Notes: generated from the letters alone by a model not told the origin. A DNA stretch of 33,718 nt from DAOUAM01 sp034433305 (GCA_034433305.1 DAOUAM010000075.1:1-33718); one strand, 5' to 3'. Positions 6,802 through 15,660 are shown, numbered from the stretch's first letter. Numbers and translations: made by a program.

Positions 6802-8248
6802 AGCGCAGGGCCAGCGCACCCAGGGCCACTGCCATGACGCCCGAAGCTATAAGCGTCGCCCAGGGCGCGCCGAGACGCTGCGCCAGCAGGCCGGCCATCA
6901 GGCTGCCCACGGGCGACAGGCCCCAGGTGACCATATACAGCCCCGATACCCTGCCCCGGAACTCGTCGCGCACGATGCCGTGGATGGCGGCGTTGGTGGC
7001 GGCGAAAAACATCATGACGCCGCTGCTCAGCGCCATAAGGTTGAGGAAGGCCAGGCCGAATACCCGGTCATGAGAGAATAGGGCAGCCATGGCCATGCCC
7101 AGGGCGCTGGAGATGAACAGCAGCCGGCCCTTATAGCGGATGTCCCCCAGGGACGCCAGCAGGAACGTGCCCAGGGTCGCTCCCGCGCCGATGGCCGACA
7201 GCAGGATGCCAAGCCCAGCAGGGCCGGTGTGGAATACCTCGGCGGCGTACACTGGCATAAGCCCGTGCACGAAGGGCATTATCAGCACCGAAGGCAGGAC
7301 CGCCAGCACCAGGAGTCCCACCAGCAGCGGCTCGCCCCTGACGTAGACCAGGGACTTGAGCAACTCCGAGAAGGTGGAGGCCAGGTGGAAGCTCCGCCTG
7401 ATGAGGCCCTCGATCCTCAGGGTCAGGGCCAGGCCGCAGGCGGTAAGCTGCAGGGCGGCCTCCAGCAGCAGCGCCGGCGCTGGCCCTATCAGCTCCAGCA
7501 GCGCGCCGCCCAGCGCCGGCACAGCCAGTCGGGTTGTGCTGAAGGCCAGCGAGTTGAGGGCGAAGGCATTCACCAGGCTGTGCCGGGGCACAATGTTGGG
7601 GATAAGGGACATCCGCGCGGGGTCTGTTATGACCCAGGACAGGCCCATGAGGAAGGTGAAAGCGAACAGGTGCCACGTCCTGTCCTGCTCCAGAAAGACC
7701 GCCGCGGCGAAGGCCAGCGTCAGGGCGCCCTGGTACGCGAATATAGCCACCAGCAGCTTTCGCCTGTCCAGGCCATCCACCAGCACGCCACCCACCGGGC
7801 CGACCAGGAGGATAGGTAGCGCGTCCAGCCCTAGCGCCAGGCTGGTCAGCAGGGGCGACCTGGTGATGTCGTAGGCCATCCAGCCGATAATGACCTGCTG
7901 GAGCCAGTAGCCTCCGCTGGAAAAGAACGTGGCGCCCCACAGGAAGCGGTAGTTGAAGTATCGGAATGAGTCGAAGGTGTGGACCTTGCCATGCCAGCCT
8001 GCTGCACGCGGCCGCTCCAGCCGTGGCTGCGCCGGCCCAGCACCCTCTTCCGGGAGGCCCGCTGGCGCGTCGGGCACTGGCCGGGCCGCGCTGGCGGACA
8101 GTGAGGGGCTGTCTCCGGGCTGCGACCCTGCCGACGCCTTGGTTGTGTCCACCAGTCCTGTCCTCCGCCTCCGGGGCCTGTCGCCGGGAAAGACCTCAGG
8201 AGGCTGGTCCGCCGTCTGCTGGCCCCAAGCAGGGGCCAGCGGTACCAT
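6776..8248 (-). CDS. MFS exporter (MFS_3 / EntS type)
   Basis: The frame holds 490 codons. From about residue 90 it is a 12-span major facilitator protein of the enterobactin-exporter-like group, starting FRYFNYRFLWGATFFSSGGYWLQ and with the loop motif GGVLVDGLDRRKLL. Substrate unknown; drug or siderophore export is typical. The first 85 residues are disordered, rich in Pro, Ala and Arg. A better start may be GTG at 8152 (residue 33), because GGAGG lies nine bases ahead of it, while the ATG at 8248 has no convincing ribosome site; that would give 458 residues. It follows the SppA-like gene after 33 bp and may share its transcript. Its end overlaps mazG. Confidence 0.9.
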   Translation of the reverse strand: MVPLAPAWGQQTADQPPEVFPGDRPRRRRTGLVDTTKASAGSQPGDSPSLSASAARPVPDAPAGLPEEGAGPAQPRLERPRAAGWHGKVHTFDSFRYFNYRFLWGATFFSSGGYWLQQVIIGWMAYDITRSPLLTSLALGLDALPILLVGPVGGVLVDGLDRRKLLVAIFAYQGALTLAFAAAVFLEQDRTWHLFAFTFLMGLSWVITDPARMSLIPNIVPRHSLVNAFALNSLAFSTTRLAVPALGGALLELIGPAPALLLEAALQLTACGLALTLRIEGLIRRSFHLASTFSELLKSLVYVRGEPLLVGLLVLAVLPSVLIMPFVHGLMPVYAAEVFHTGPAGLGILLSAIGAGATLGTFLLASLGDIRYKGRLLFISSALGMAMAALFSHDRVFGLAFLNLMALSSGVMMFFAATNAAIHGIVRDEFRGRVSGLYMVTWGLSPVGSLMAGLLAQRLGAPWATLIASGVMAVALGALALRFKALWKSQ

Positions 8249-8281
8249 GATACCACTTGCGGGAATTGGAATTCATGTACC

Positions 8282-9076
8282 TCAGTAGCGGAAGAAGCTG
8301 GCCCACATCCTGCGCTCCACCTCTGCCGCCAGCGAGTCCACCAGCGACTCGGCGGCGGCGCCAAACAGCCGCTCCCTGAGCCCTCGCCTGGGCCGCACGG
8401 CCACGGGCCGCCTGGGCGCGCCCGCCATCTCGGCGGCGATGTCTATGGCCCTGTCAACGTCGCCCAGTTCGTCCACGAGGCCCAGTTCCAGCGCCCTGGG
8501 TGCCCAGAAGACCTCGCCCGTCGCCAGGCTGCGCACCCTGTCCTCCTCCATCCCACGGGCCTGGGCCACCACGGAGATGAAAGTCTGGTAGGACTCGTCC
8601 ACCATATCCTGCAACCTGCGCTCCTCGTCGGCGGTGGCCTTGCGCCAGAAGGCACCCATGTCCTTGAACTGGCCGCTCTTGTTGACGCTGACGGTCACGC
8701 CCAGGCGCTCCAGAAGCTGCTGGAGGACAGGCCTTATGGATATGACTCCGATAGAGCCTACCATGGCGCCGGGCGCCGCCACAATGCGCTGGGCCGCGCA
8801 GCTCACCAGGTAGCCTCCCGAGGCGCCAAGGCCCCTGATGCACGCGACCACCGGCTTTTGCCTGGCGACCTTCACGATGCTGCGGTACAGGTAGTCCGAC
8901 GCCGTGACGGAGCCGCCCGGGCAGTCCACGTCCAGCACCAGCGCCCGCAGCCGGCGGTCCTTCTCGATGGCCGAGAATATCCGCTCATAGGACGGTGACT
9001 TGATACTCCCGCCGATGGTGCCGTAGAACTCCACTACAGCTATCCTCTGGCGCTGAAAGAACAGGGGCATGTCCAC
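8282..9076 (-). CDS. sppA: SppA-type S49 serine peptidase
   Basis: The protein has 264 residues, one S49 domain as in short bacterial SppA proteins and archaeal homologues. Such enzymes cut remnant signal peptides in or near the membrane. S86 in GLGASGGYLVSCAA is the predicted nucleophile and K138 in NKSGQFKDMG the general base; the neighbouring MVGSIGVI is also typical. The N-terminus (RIAVVEFYGTIGG) lacks the usual membrane anchor, so the protein may be peripheral or cytoplasmic. GAGAGGTGG precedes the ATG at 9076. The MFS gene follows after 33 bp. Confidence 0.93.
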   Translation of the reverse strand: MDMPLFFQRQRIAVVEFYGTIGGSIKSPSYERIFSAIEKDRRLRALVLDVDCPGGSVTASDYLYRSIVKVARQKPVVACIRGLGASGGYLVSCAAQRIVAAPGAMVGSIGVISIRPVLQQLLERLGVTVSVNKSGQFKDMGAFWRKATADEERRLQDMVDESYQTFISVVAQARGMEEDRVRSLATGEVFWAPRALELGLVDELGDVDRAIDIAAEMAGAPRRPVAVRPRRGLRERLFGAAAESLVDSLAAEVERRMWASFFRY

Positions 9077-9220
9077 CTCTCTGGTCCATTCCCTGGCCCG
9101 GACTTCACGCCTGACGCACCCCCATCATTGTAGCCACCGCGCCCCGCGAAGGGTAGTAGCGCTTGCCACGGCCCTCGCAGCGCCACAGGCCATGCATCGA
9201 GGGCGTCAGCGCCCGTCGCG

Positions 9221-9249
9221 TTGACGGCCATCCAGATAGTCCTTACACT
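9221..9249 (+). promoter_or_regulatory. Promoter for the inositol-monophosphatase-like gene
   Basis: TTGACG (9221-9226) and TACACT (9244-9249) are 17 bases apart, about 58 bases ahead of the ATG at 9308. Confidence 0.55.
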
Positions 9250-9307
9250 GGGCCAGTAGCGGACAGGAAAGGTAATCCCATTCAGGGGCCGGGAGTTACT
9301 TACACCA

Positions 9308-10264
9308 ATGGACTCAGTCCTGGACGATGGGCTGCTCAGCCGCATGGATGCTCACGCTGTTGATCTGGCCAGGGGAGCAGGCGCTATCCTGGGCCGGCGC
9401 TTTCGTGGCTCCCTGGAGGTGGAGTACAAGGACGAAAAGAGGCAGCGAGACCCGGTGACCGACGTGGACAGGGAAAGCCAGGAGTACCTCAGAAGTGGCA
9501 TAGCCCAGGCCTTCCCGGAGCATGGCATCCTGGGGGAAGAGGACTCGGGGCAGGGCAACGCGCCTGCCCCCGATATTGTGTGGGTGCTGGACCCGCTGGA
9601 CGGCACCAGGAACTTCATGAGCGGAATGCCGGTCTATGCCTGCTCCATCGGAGTCCTGTACCGTGGCGCTCCCGTAGTGGGGGCCGTGTTCCTGCCCTGG
9701 CCAGCCGAAGGTGGAGGCGTCGTGCTGCACGCCCACAGGGGCGGTGGCGCCTTCATGGAGGGCGAGCGCATCCTGGTGGCCCAGGTCGCGGAGCCTGACG
9801 GCAACAGGCTTGTCGCCTTGCCCGGCTACTTCGGCGCGGGTTTTCGCTTCCTGGGGGCTATGCGGCGTAAGATTGGCGAGCTCAGGGTCACGGGCAGCAT
9901 CGCCTACGAGCTGGCCCTGACCGCCATGGGCGTCCTGCAGTACTCCATCACCACTGGCCCGAAGCTCTGGGACGTGGCCGGAGGCGTCGTCCTGGTGGCC
10001 GAGGCGGGTGGCCTTGTGCTGAAGGGCCGGCAGGAGGCGGCGCTGAAGGTGTTCCCCTCCGTCCGGTGGGGGCCTTTCGAGTCCTTCCGGGACGCCTGGC
10101 AGAGCGGCGGCACCACCATGAAGGAACTGCGCCAGTGGTCATCGCCGCTGGCCCTGGGCAGCCCTGACGTTGTCCGTTACGTCACCGCTAACCTCAGGCC
10201 CAGGTGGCGGCTGAAGCGTCGCCTTACCAGGCTGCTGAGCGCCAGGCAGCAGCGCCAGCGCTAG
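9308..10264 (+). CDS. Inositol monophosphatase family protein
   Basis: The protein has 318 residues, slightly longer than usual because of a basic C-terminal tail (about 275-318, ending LKRRLTRLLSARQQRQR). The family removes phosphate from inositol phosphates, histidinol phosphate, fructose bisphosphate or PAP, using magnesium. All metal motifs are present: GEED at 76-79, DPLDGT at 95-100 with D95 and D98, and WDVAGG at 221-226 with D222. Which substrate it uses cannot be told. The start at 9308 is uncertain: GGGAG lies 12 or more bases upstream, and Met13 is an alternative. Confidence 0.9.
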   Translation: MDSVLDDGLLSRMDAHAVDLARGAGAILGRRFRGSLEVEYKDEKRQRDPVTDVDRESQEYLRSGIAQAFPEHGILGEEDSGQGNAPAPDIVWVLDPLDGTRNFMSGMPVYACSIGVLYRGAPVVGAVFLPWPAEGGGVVLHAHRGGGAFMEGERILVAQVAEPDGNRLVALPGYFGAGFRFLGAMRRKIGELRVTGSIAYELALTAMGVLQYSITTGPKLWDVAGGVVLVAEAGGLVLKGRQEAALKVFPSVRWGPFESFRDAWQSGGTTMKELRQWSSPLALGSPDVVRYVTANLRPRWRLKRRLTRLLSARQQRQR

Positions 10265-10283
10265 CAACGTGGTGGGCTACCCG

Positions 10284-10838
10284 CTACTGGGAGGCGCCGA
10301 GGCCGCGGGCGGTGACCAGGCCAGGCTCCACCGACTGAGGCTTGAGGGGGTTCCCCAGGTCGTCATCCAGGATGCGTGGCTCCAGCAGCACCTGCGTGCT
10401 TCCCGGGCCGAGTAGCTCCAGGTCCAGGGTGGCGAGTACCACCTGGGGTAGCTCCCCTTCCATCACTTCGTGGATATCGGCGGCTCGGATGTTCATGGCT
10501 GGCCCAGGAAGCTCGCTGACTCGTCGGAGGCCGTAGTCTGGTAGCTGGACCGACGCGATGCGGGCTACCGCCGGCTCCGTGACGCTTACCCTGAAGTCGA
10601 ATCCCGCGATGCCCGTGGTCAACTTGTAGGCGACAATGTTCACTGGTATAGTCTGGCCTACCTGGCCGTCCCCATGCGTGACAGCCAGCACAAGCTCTGG
10701 CGAAGGGGCAATGGTGGGATAGGACGTCCTGGCGGCGCCACCATTGGCATGTACGCCGGGGTCGTCCGACTGCACAGGCCGGCTGCAGGCCAGCACCAGT
10801 AAGGTGACTATCACCAGGCTGAAGAAATAGGAGCGCAC
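10284..10838 (-). CDS. Small lipoprotein with a cohesin-like domain
   Basis: From the GTG at 10838 the product has 184 residues; the frame is open to a TTG at 10895, but that extension only adds a polar stretch ahead of the signal. The first residues (SYFFSLVIVTLLVLAC) are a lipoprotein signal with lipobox LVLAC. The rest is a beta-rich domain of about 130 residues. The phrases PELVLAVTHGDGQVGQTIPV and IAGFDFRVSVTEPAVARIA, then QVVLATLDLELLGPGSTQVLL, resemble cohesin-type domains, which in non-cellulolytic bacteria are common surface modules. No dockerin partner is in the window. It converges with the phosphatase gene, 19 bp away. The fold call is by eye. Confidence 0.7.
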   Translation of the reverse strand: MRSYFFSLVIVTLLVLACSRPVQSDDPGVHANGGAARTSYPTIAPSPELVLAVTHGDGQVGQTIPVNIVAYKLTTGIAGFDFRVSVTEPAVARIASVQLPDYGLRRVSELPGPAMNIRAADIHEVMEGELPQVVLATLDLELLGPGSTQVLLEPRILDDDLGNPLKPQSVEPGLVTARGLGASQ

Positions 10839-10934
10839 GATTTCCGTGTCCCGGCCGGCACCTGCCCTGCGAGGCGTGCTCAATAGCTCTTCCAATCAGG
10901 TAAACCAGGCCGTGGACAGAGAAACTCTCCGGGC

Positions 10935-11729
10935 CTACTGGAACACGGCGCGGCCCGTGCCGCCGCCAGCGGCGATGACCTCGCCGGTGATGGCGGTGGC
11001 CCTGGGCGATGCCAGGAAGGCGACCACGTAGCCTATTTCCCTGGCATCCACGATGCGCCGGATGGCGATGTTCTGGGTGATGCGCCGCTCGATCTCCTCC
11101 ACCGTGACGCCCTGGCGGCGGGCCTGCTCGGCGTGCAGGGGGCCGGTGCGTTCGGTGCGAGTCGTCCCGGGATGCACCAGGTTCACGGTGATGCCGTAAG
11201 GCCCCAACTGGTCCGAGAGGGTCTTGGTAAGATGGGCCAGGGCGGCGTTGCGCAGCCCACTGATGTTGCCCGACTGGCGCCCGGACAGCCCACCGATGTT
11301 TATAATCCTGCCCCAGCCCTGGCGCTGCATGTGGGGCGCTACGGCCCTGGCGCAGCGCAGGTAGCCCACGACCTTGGTGTTCAGGTCCTCCAGCAGCGCG
11401 TCATCGCTGGCGTCGGCAAGAGGCCCCTGGACCAGTCCTCCGGGCGTGGCCGCGCAGTTCACCAGGATGTCTATGTGCCCCAGGGCCGCCTGGACGGACT
11501 CCACCATGCGCTCTACCGACTCCCGCCTGGTGGTGTCAACCTCCACCGGCAGCACTCTTCGCCCGGAGGCGTCCTCCAGCTCTTTGGCGGAAGCCTCCAG
11601 CGCGTCGCGGTGCCGCGCGCCTATGGCGACGTCAACGCCCTCCCTGGCAAGCTCCAGCGCGATGGCCTTGCCTATTCCCCGGCTGCCTCCGGTCACGATG
11701 GCCGTCTTCCCAGCTAGCTCCAGGTCCAT
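10935..11729 (-). CDS. SDR-family protein lacking the catalytic Tyr and Lys
   Basis: The protein has 264 residues and a complete Rossmann fold: TGGSRGIG at 13-20 binds the dinucleotide and NCAAT at 91-95 matches the NNAG-type motif. The active site is not normal. Where classical SDRs read Ser, then YxxxKAAL, this one has NIGGLSG and S157-GLR-N161-AAL, so Tyr is replaced by Ser and Lys by Asn. The C-terminal part (about 238-260) is usual. Either the protein binds NAD(P) without reducing keto groups or uses a different chemistry. It has its own promoter and is divergent from an MFS gene. GGAGG precedes the ATG at 11729. Confidence 0.9.
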   Translation of the reverse strand: MDLELAGKTAIVTGGSRGIGKAIALELAREGVDVAIGARHRDALEASAKELEDASGRRVLPVEVDTTRRESVERMVESVQAALGHIDILVNCAATPGGLVQGPLADASDDALLEDLNTKVVGYLRCARAVAPHMQRQGWGRIINIGGLSGRQSGNISGLRNAALAHLTKTLSDQLGPYGITVNLVHPGTTRTERTGPLHAEQARRQGVTVEEIERRITQNIAIRRIVDAREIGYVVAFLASPRATAITGEVIAAGGGTGRAVFQ

Positions 11730-11760
11730 GGTCTGCTGCCTCCGTCAGTGCTGTGCCGCG

Positions 11761-11789
11761 ATTCTAATCTCTGCGCCACCAGAGCGCAA
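11761..11789 (-). promoter_or_regulatory. Promoter of the SDR gene
   Basis: On the minus strand TTGCGC (11784-11789) and TAGAAT (11761-11766) are 17 bases apart, 32 bases ahead of the ATG at 11729. Confidence 0.6.
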
Positions 11790-11814
11790 CTGACGCAGGC
11801 TGGCCTCACGGCAG

Positions 11815-11844
11815 TTGACTTGGTAGGCTGGCTGACGCTAGAAT
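11815..11844 (+). promoter_or_regulatory. Promoter of the MFS gene at 12004
   Basis: TTGACT (11815-11820) and TAGAAT (11839-11844) are 18 bases apart. The predicted start site near 11851 leaves a leader of about 150 bases before the MFS start codon, which contains a terminator-like hairpin. Confidence 0.6.
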
Positions 11845-11890
11845 TGGGGCCACTGAGGTTGAGGACTTGTGTAGCAGCAGGCTTGCAAGA

Positions 11891-11959
11891 GACGCATAGC
11901 TACCCCGACGCCGCCCAGGCGCGGCTCGGGGTATTTTATTTGCGTCGAGGTAGCTCTGC
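11891..11959 (+). promoter_or_regulatory. Leader with terminator hairpin and competing pairing
   Basis: TACCCCGA (11901-11908) pairs perfectly with TCGGGGTA (11926-11933), extended by GCCG/CGGC inside, and TTTTATTT (11934-11941) follows: an intrinsic terminator layout. GCATAGCTACC (11894-11904) can instead pair with GGTAGCTCTGC (11949-11959) in ten of eleven positions, consuming the first four bases of the terminator stem. This looks like an attenuator in the leader of the MFS gene. No known riboswitch class is recognised. Confidence 0.5.
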
Positions 11960-12003
11960 CCGGCGAGGGTATGTCCCAGGAGTGAAGTGAAGGCAGGTGG
12001 ACC

Positions 12004-13542
12004 TTGAGCATAAGCGCGACGGGTAGCCTTTTCAGGCACCTGAACCTTGTGGGAGCGTTCCGAGAGCTGGGCTCCAGCAAGCAGCGCAGGGAGACCCTCA
12101 TCGCCCTGGCGTCCACTCAGTTGCTGGTGCAGCTCTCCAGCATGCCGGTGGCCCTGACCATCCCCTCGGTGGCCCGCTACTTCAACGCCGACGTGTCCGA
12201 GGCAGCCTGGATGGTCATCATCCGGCTGCTTATGCTGGGCAGCACCGTGTTCCTGGCGGCGCGCCTGGGCGAAAGGTACGGCCACGTCCGGGTGTACTTT
12301 GCCGGCGCCATCCTGATGACCGTCGCCAGCGCGCTGGCTGCCGCCTCTCCCAACCTGATGATGCTCATCGCCTGGAGCGGCCTGGTGGGGTTGGGTGGGG
12401 CGCTCATAACCGCCAACTCCAACGCCATCCTGACGCTGGTCTTCAACGAGCGGGAGCGGGGCCGCGCCTTCTCCGTGCCCATCACCTCCGCCCAGATGGG
12501 TTCCATGCTGGGAGTCGCCATCTTCGGCGTCTTTCTCCAGTACCTTAGCTGGCGCCTGGTGTTCCTGGCGTCGCTGCCTGTGGGCCTGCTAGCCATCAGG
12601 AACAGCTATCCGCTGCTCAGGTACAGGCTGGAGCAGGCGGGCGACGTGGCCAGGAAGGTGCCCATCAGCTATTTCGGCGCCCTTCTCATGGTGGCGACGC
12701 TCAGTGTGTTCATCCTCTCAGGATCGCACCTGCACGAAGGGCCTGAGTCCTTCACCAGCCGGGAAGCCCTGGACTATCACCTGCCCATGCACGTGCTGGC
12801 CCTGACGCTGCTGGCCCTCTTCATCACACTCCAGTTGCAGAGCAAGCAGCCCTTCCTGGACCTGCGCTACTTCAAAGAGAAGTACTTCTCCATGGCCCTG
12901 TTCAGCAACACCACCTTCCACCTCTCCATGCTGGCGGTGATGACGCTTATCCCCATCATGGTGGAGGACGGCCTTGGCATGGGGCCGACGGCGGTGAGCC
13001 TGGTGCTGGTGCCGCACCAGAGCATGGGCCTCGTCCTGCCTGCCCTGGCGGGGTGGGTGTACGACCGCTACAGTCCCAGGTGGCTGCGGCCTGCGTCGCT
13101 GCTGCTCATCGCCATGGGCATCGGGCTGGTGGGGGTGTTCGGTGGCAAGGTGCCCATCTGGGGCCTGCCCATGCTGCTGTGGCCGGCGTCCATAGGCTCG
13201 GCGCTGTTCAACTCTCCCAATAACGCGCTGGTGATGAACTCCCTGCCCCAGGACCGCAGCTTCGCCTCGGGCATGCTGGAGACGACTCGCCAGATGGGCC
13301 ACACCATAGGCGCGACCATCGCGGCGACGGTGATGGGCTTCATCCTGCCCACCGCCATAGACCTGCTGCCCTCAGCCCAGGCCCAGGCCTTCTACCGCGA
13401 GGGGTTCAGGCACGCGGCGCTGGTGGTGGTCTGGATCATGGTCGCGGGAGCGCTGGTGGCCCTGTTCCAGCGGCTGCCCGAGAAGGCCCGCGCCGGCGCG
13501 GCGCCCAGGGCCGTCCAGCAGGCCAGCGGCGGCGACGACTAG
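12004..13542 (+). CDS. MFS multidrug exporter, DHA2 (EmrB/QacA) type
   Basis: The protein has 512 residues and about 14 membrane spans, the size and topology of drug:H+ antiporters of the DHA2 group. Family features include FNADVSEAAWMVIIRLLM in span 2, the loop motif ARLGERYGHVR, and motif-C-like GSMLGVAIFGVFLQYLSWRLVF in the fifth span region. Substrate unknown. Translation appears to begin at TTG 12004, with AGGTGG just upstream; the next in-frame ATG would remove the first membrane span. The gene has its own promoter and a possible attenuator, so expression may answer to a signal. Its last four bases overlap the convergent Nudix gene. Confidence 0.9.
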   Translation: MSISATGSLFRHLNLVGAFRELGSSKQRRETLIALASTQLLVQLSSMPVALTIPSVARYFNADVSEAAWMVIIRLLMLGSTVFLAARLGERYGHVRVYFAGAILMTVASALAAASPNLMMLIAWSGLVGLGGALITANSNAILTLVFNERERGRAFSVPITSAQMGSMLGVAIFGVFLQYLSWRLVFLASLPVGLLAIRNSYPLLRYRLEQAGDVARKVPISYFGALLMVATLSVFILSGSHLHEGPESFTSREALDYHLPMHVLALTLLALFITLQLQSKQPFLDLRYFKEKYFSMALFSNTTFHLSMLAVMTLIPIMVEDGLGMGPTAVSLVLVPHQSMGLVLPALAGWVYDRYSPRWLRPASLLLIAMGIGLVGVFGGKVPIWGLPMLLWPASIGSALFNSPNNALVMNSLPQDRSFASGMLETTRQMGHTIGATIAATVMGFILPTAIDLLPSAQAQAFYREGFRHAALVVVWIMVAGALVALFQRLPEKARAGAAPRAVQQASGGDD

Positions 13543-14300
13543 CCGGTACCGTCGGGAAGGAAGAACTCGTACTTCCTGGGGTCGGCGTAGCCCTCCACCC
13601 AGCCGGGCTTGATGCCGGGGCTTTCCAGGGCCGCTTGCACTATGCGCCTGTTGAACGGGCTGGTGGCGGGGTCCTGGAGGTAGCGGTCCACTGGCATCCA
13701 CAGGCACTCCTCTATCTCCTCTACCTGCATGGAGATCTCCTGGGTCAGCGGCGCCAGGCGGCAGACGAAGTAGATGTCGGACTTGCCGTGGCGATAGCCG
13801 TGCCAGTGCCGGAAGCAGACCAGCGACTCGAACCTGGTCTTGACCCCTGTCTCCTCGTACACCTCGCGGATGACGCCCTCCACCAGGTGCTCGCCCGGGT
13901 GCAGCGCACCGCCTGGCAGCTTGTAGAAAGGGGGACGGCCTGGGGCGCGGTGCCGCTCGCACACCACCAGCAGCTCGCGCTTGTCGTTCAGGACCACGCC
14001 GCCAGCGCCGATGTAGTGGGACGCGAAGGGCGGGATGAAGGCGTTCTCCTTCAGGCGGCAGGTCAGCATCAGGTAACTCTCGCTGGAGTGGTGGAACCCG
14101 AACCCGGCCTCCACGGCCACGGGGATCAGCCTGGCCCTGGCGATGGGCACCTCCAGCCAGGCTACCAGGTAGCCAGCGCCGCGCCATACTTCCAGGGAGT
14201 GCCGCAGTCCCTCCCTGAACGCTTCCGGGTCTTCGGGCAACGCCTTGGGGTCGACTACGACACCACCGAAGGGATTGGTAGTGAATGGAATTGCCTGCAT
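13539..14300 (-). CDS. NUDT6-like Nudix hydrolase
   Basis: The protein has 253 residues in two parts. Residues 1-90 match the pre-Nudix domain of eukaryotic NUDT6: WRGAGYLVAWLEVPIARARLI followed by AGFGFHHSSESYLMLT. The Nudix domain (about 94-230) has a complete box: G131, E137, R145-E146, E149-E150 and G152 in the pattern GX5EX7REUXEEXGU. The family hydrolyses nucleoside diphosphates linked to another group; the substrate here is unknown. The start at 14300 has AGGGGGT eight bases upstream. It is divergent from rlmN. Confidence 0.92.
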   Translation of the reverse strand: MQAIPFTTNPFGGVVVDPKALPEDPEAFREGLRHSLEVWRGAGYLVAWLEVPIARARLIPVAVEAGFGFHHSSESYLMLTCRLKENAFIPPFASHYIGAGGVVLNDKRELLVVCERHRAPGRPPFYKLPGGALHPGEHLVEGVIREVYEETGVKTRFESLVCFRHWHGYRHGKSDIYFVCRLAPLTQEISMQVEEIEECLWMPVDRYLQDPATSPFNRRIVQAALESPGIKPGWVEGYADPRKYEFFLPDGTG

Positions 14301-14460
14301 GTACAGTACCCCCTGGGCCTGGCCTGCTTCATGGACTTGCTTGGGAAACAGGCTGCTCCCTCGGACGAAAGCGAGTGTAGCAACAGGCCAGCGGGGGAGT
14401 CAACTGCCCTGGCCCACGCCCTGCCTGGCAGGGCTGCCCACCCTGGCTGGCCTGGAGGTA

Positions 14461-14490
14461 TATAATGGGAACAGCAGGAGAAGTCCCGTG
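14461..14490 (+). promoter_or_regulatory. -10 box, ribosome site and GTG start of rlmN
   Basis: TATAAT lies at 14461-14466, CAGGAG at 14475-14480, and GTG at 14488, seven bases after the ribosome site. No good -35 is seen. The transcript would have a leader of only about 15 bases. Confidence 0.5.
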
Positions 14491-15561
14491 CCTGATGTCC
14501 TCATAGGACTCAATACCGAAGAGCTGCGCTCCCTGGCCGAGGGGCTGGGCGAGCCTCCATATCGTGGCAGCCAGCTTGCCCACTGGGTCTACCGTCGCGG
14601 CGCCCACGCCTTCGATGAGATGACGGACCTGCCCAAGGCCTTGCGTGCGCGGCTGGCGGAAGGCCACGCCATCGGGCGCTCGCGCCTGGTAGTGGGGAAG
14701 CGTAGCGGCGATGGCACGCTGAAGCTGCTGCTGGCCCTGTCTGACGACGAGCGCGTGGAGACGGTGGGGCTGCCCTACAGCGACCGCGTGTCCTGCTGCG
14801 TGTCCACCCAGGTGGGCTGCCCCGTGCGCTGCGCCTTCTGCGCCACGGGCATGAGCGGCTACGCCCGCAATCTCTCGGCCGGCGAGATAGTGGACCAGGT
14901 GCTTTCGGCCCAGGAGGCCCTGTGCGTGGGCCAGGCCGCTGACGCCAGGCCGCGAGTCAGCCACGTAGTGTTCATGGGCATGGGCGAGCCGCTGCTGAAC
15001 TACGACGCTACGCTGAGGGCCGTGCGGCTACTCAACGAGGAGTTGGGCATCGGCATGCGTCGCATCACCATAAGCACCGTGGGGTACGTCCCCGGCATCC
15101 GCAAGCTGGCGCGGGAGAGGCTCCAGGCGACACTGGCCATATCTCTCCATGCCCCCACCGACACCCTGCGCCGCCAGCTTATACCCACCATGACCCGCTG
15201 GACCATCGCTGACATACTGGCAGCCTGTCGTGAGTATGTGGCCCAGACCGGGCGACGGCTGACCTTCGAGTACTGCCTGCTGAAAGATGTCAACGACGGC
15301 GTGGCCGAGGCGCGTCTCCTGGCCCAGTTGCTGCGCGGCCTCAATTGCCACGTGAACCTCATCCCCTTCAATCCCGTGTACGGCACCGGCTTCGAGGCAC
15401 CCGATGGCAAGCGAGTCCGGGCTTTCAGGGAGGCCCTAGAGCGAGAGGGTGCCACCGTGACGCAGCGGGTACAGCGCGGCTCCGACGTCGACGCTGCCTG
15501 CGGCCAGTTGCGTCGGCGCGTCGGCCAGGCGGCGCTCACCGTTCCGCCTGGCTCTTGGTGA
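14488..15561 (+). CDS. rlmN: 23S rRNA (adenine2503-C2)/tRNA methyltransferase RlmN
   Basis: From the GTG at 14488 the protein has 357 residues, normal for RlmN. It is a radical SAM enzyme that methylates C2 of A2503 in 23S rRNA and of A37 in some tRNAs. The iron-sulfur cluster is held by C111, C115 and C118 in QVGCPVRCAFCATG. Family motifs include RGSQLAHWVYRRG (26-38), GMGEPLLNYD and ISTVGYVPGIRKLA, and HVNLIPFNPV. The conserved C-terminal Cys that forms the methyl-carrying thiolate is in GSDVDAACGQLR. Upstream in-frame codons to 14245 lie in the intergenic region and are not likely to be translated. Confidence 0.96.
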   Translation: MPDVLIGLNTEELRSLAEGLGEPPYRGSQLAHWVYRRGAHAFDEMTDLPKALRARLAEGHAIGRSRLVVGKRSGDGTLKLLLALSDDERVETVGLPYSDRVSCCVSTQVGCPVRCAFCATGMSGYARNLSAGEIVDQVLSAQEALCVGQAADARPRVSHVVFMGMGEPLLNYDATLRAVRLLNEELGIGMRRITISTVGYVPGIRKLARERLQATLAISLHAPTDTLRRQLIPTMTRWTIADILAACREYVAQTGRRLTFEYCLLKDVNDGVAEARLLAQLLRGLNCHVNLIPFNPVYGTGFEAPDGKRVRAFREALEREGATVTQRVQRGSDVDAACGQLRRRVGQAALTVPPGSW

Positions 15562-15660
15562 GCCGCGAGGCCTTGCTGTCCCTGCCCCATACAGCCCACG
15601 CCGTGTCATACCCATTATGCCTGAAATGGGCGCTACCGGGCCGGAAGTCCGCTTACAAAG

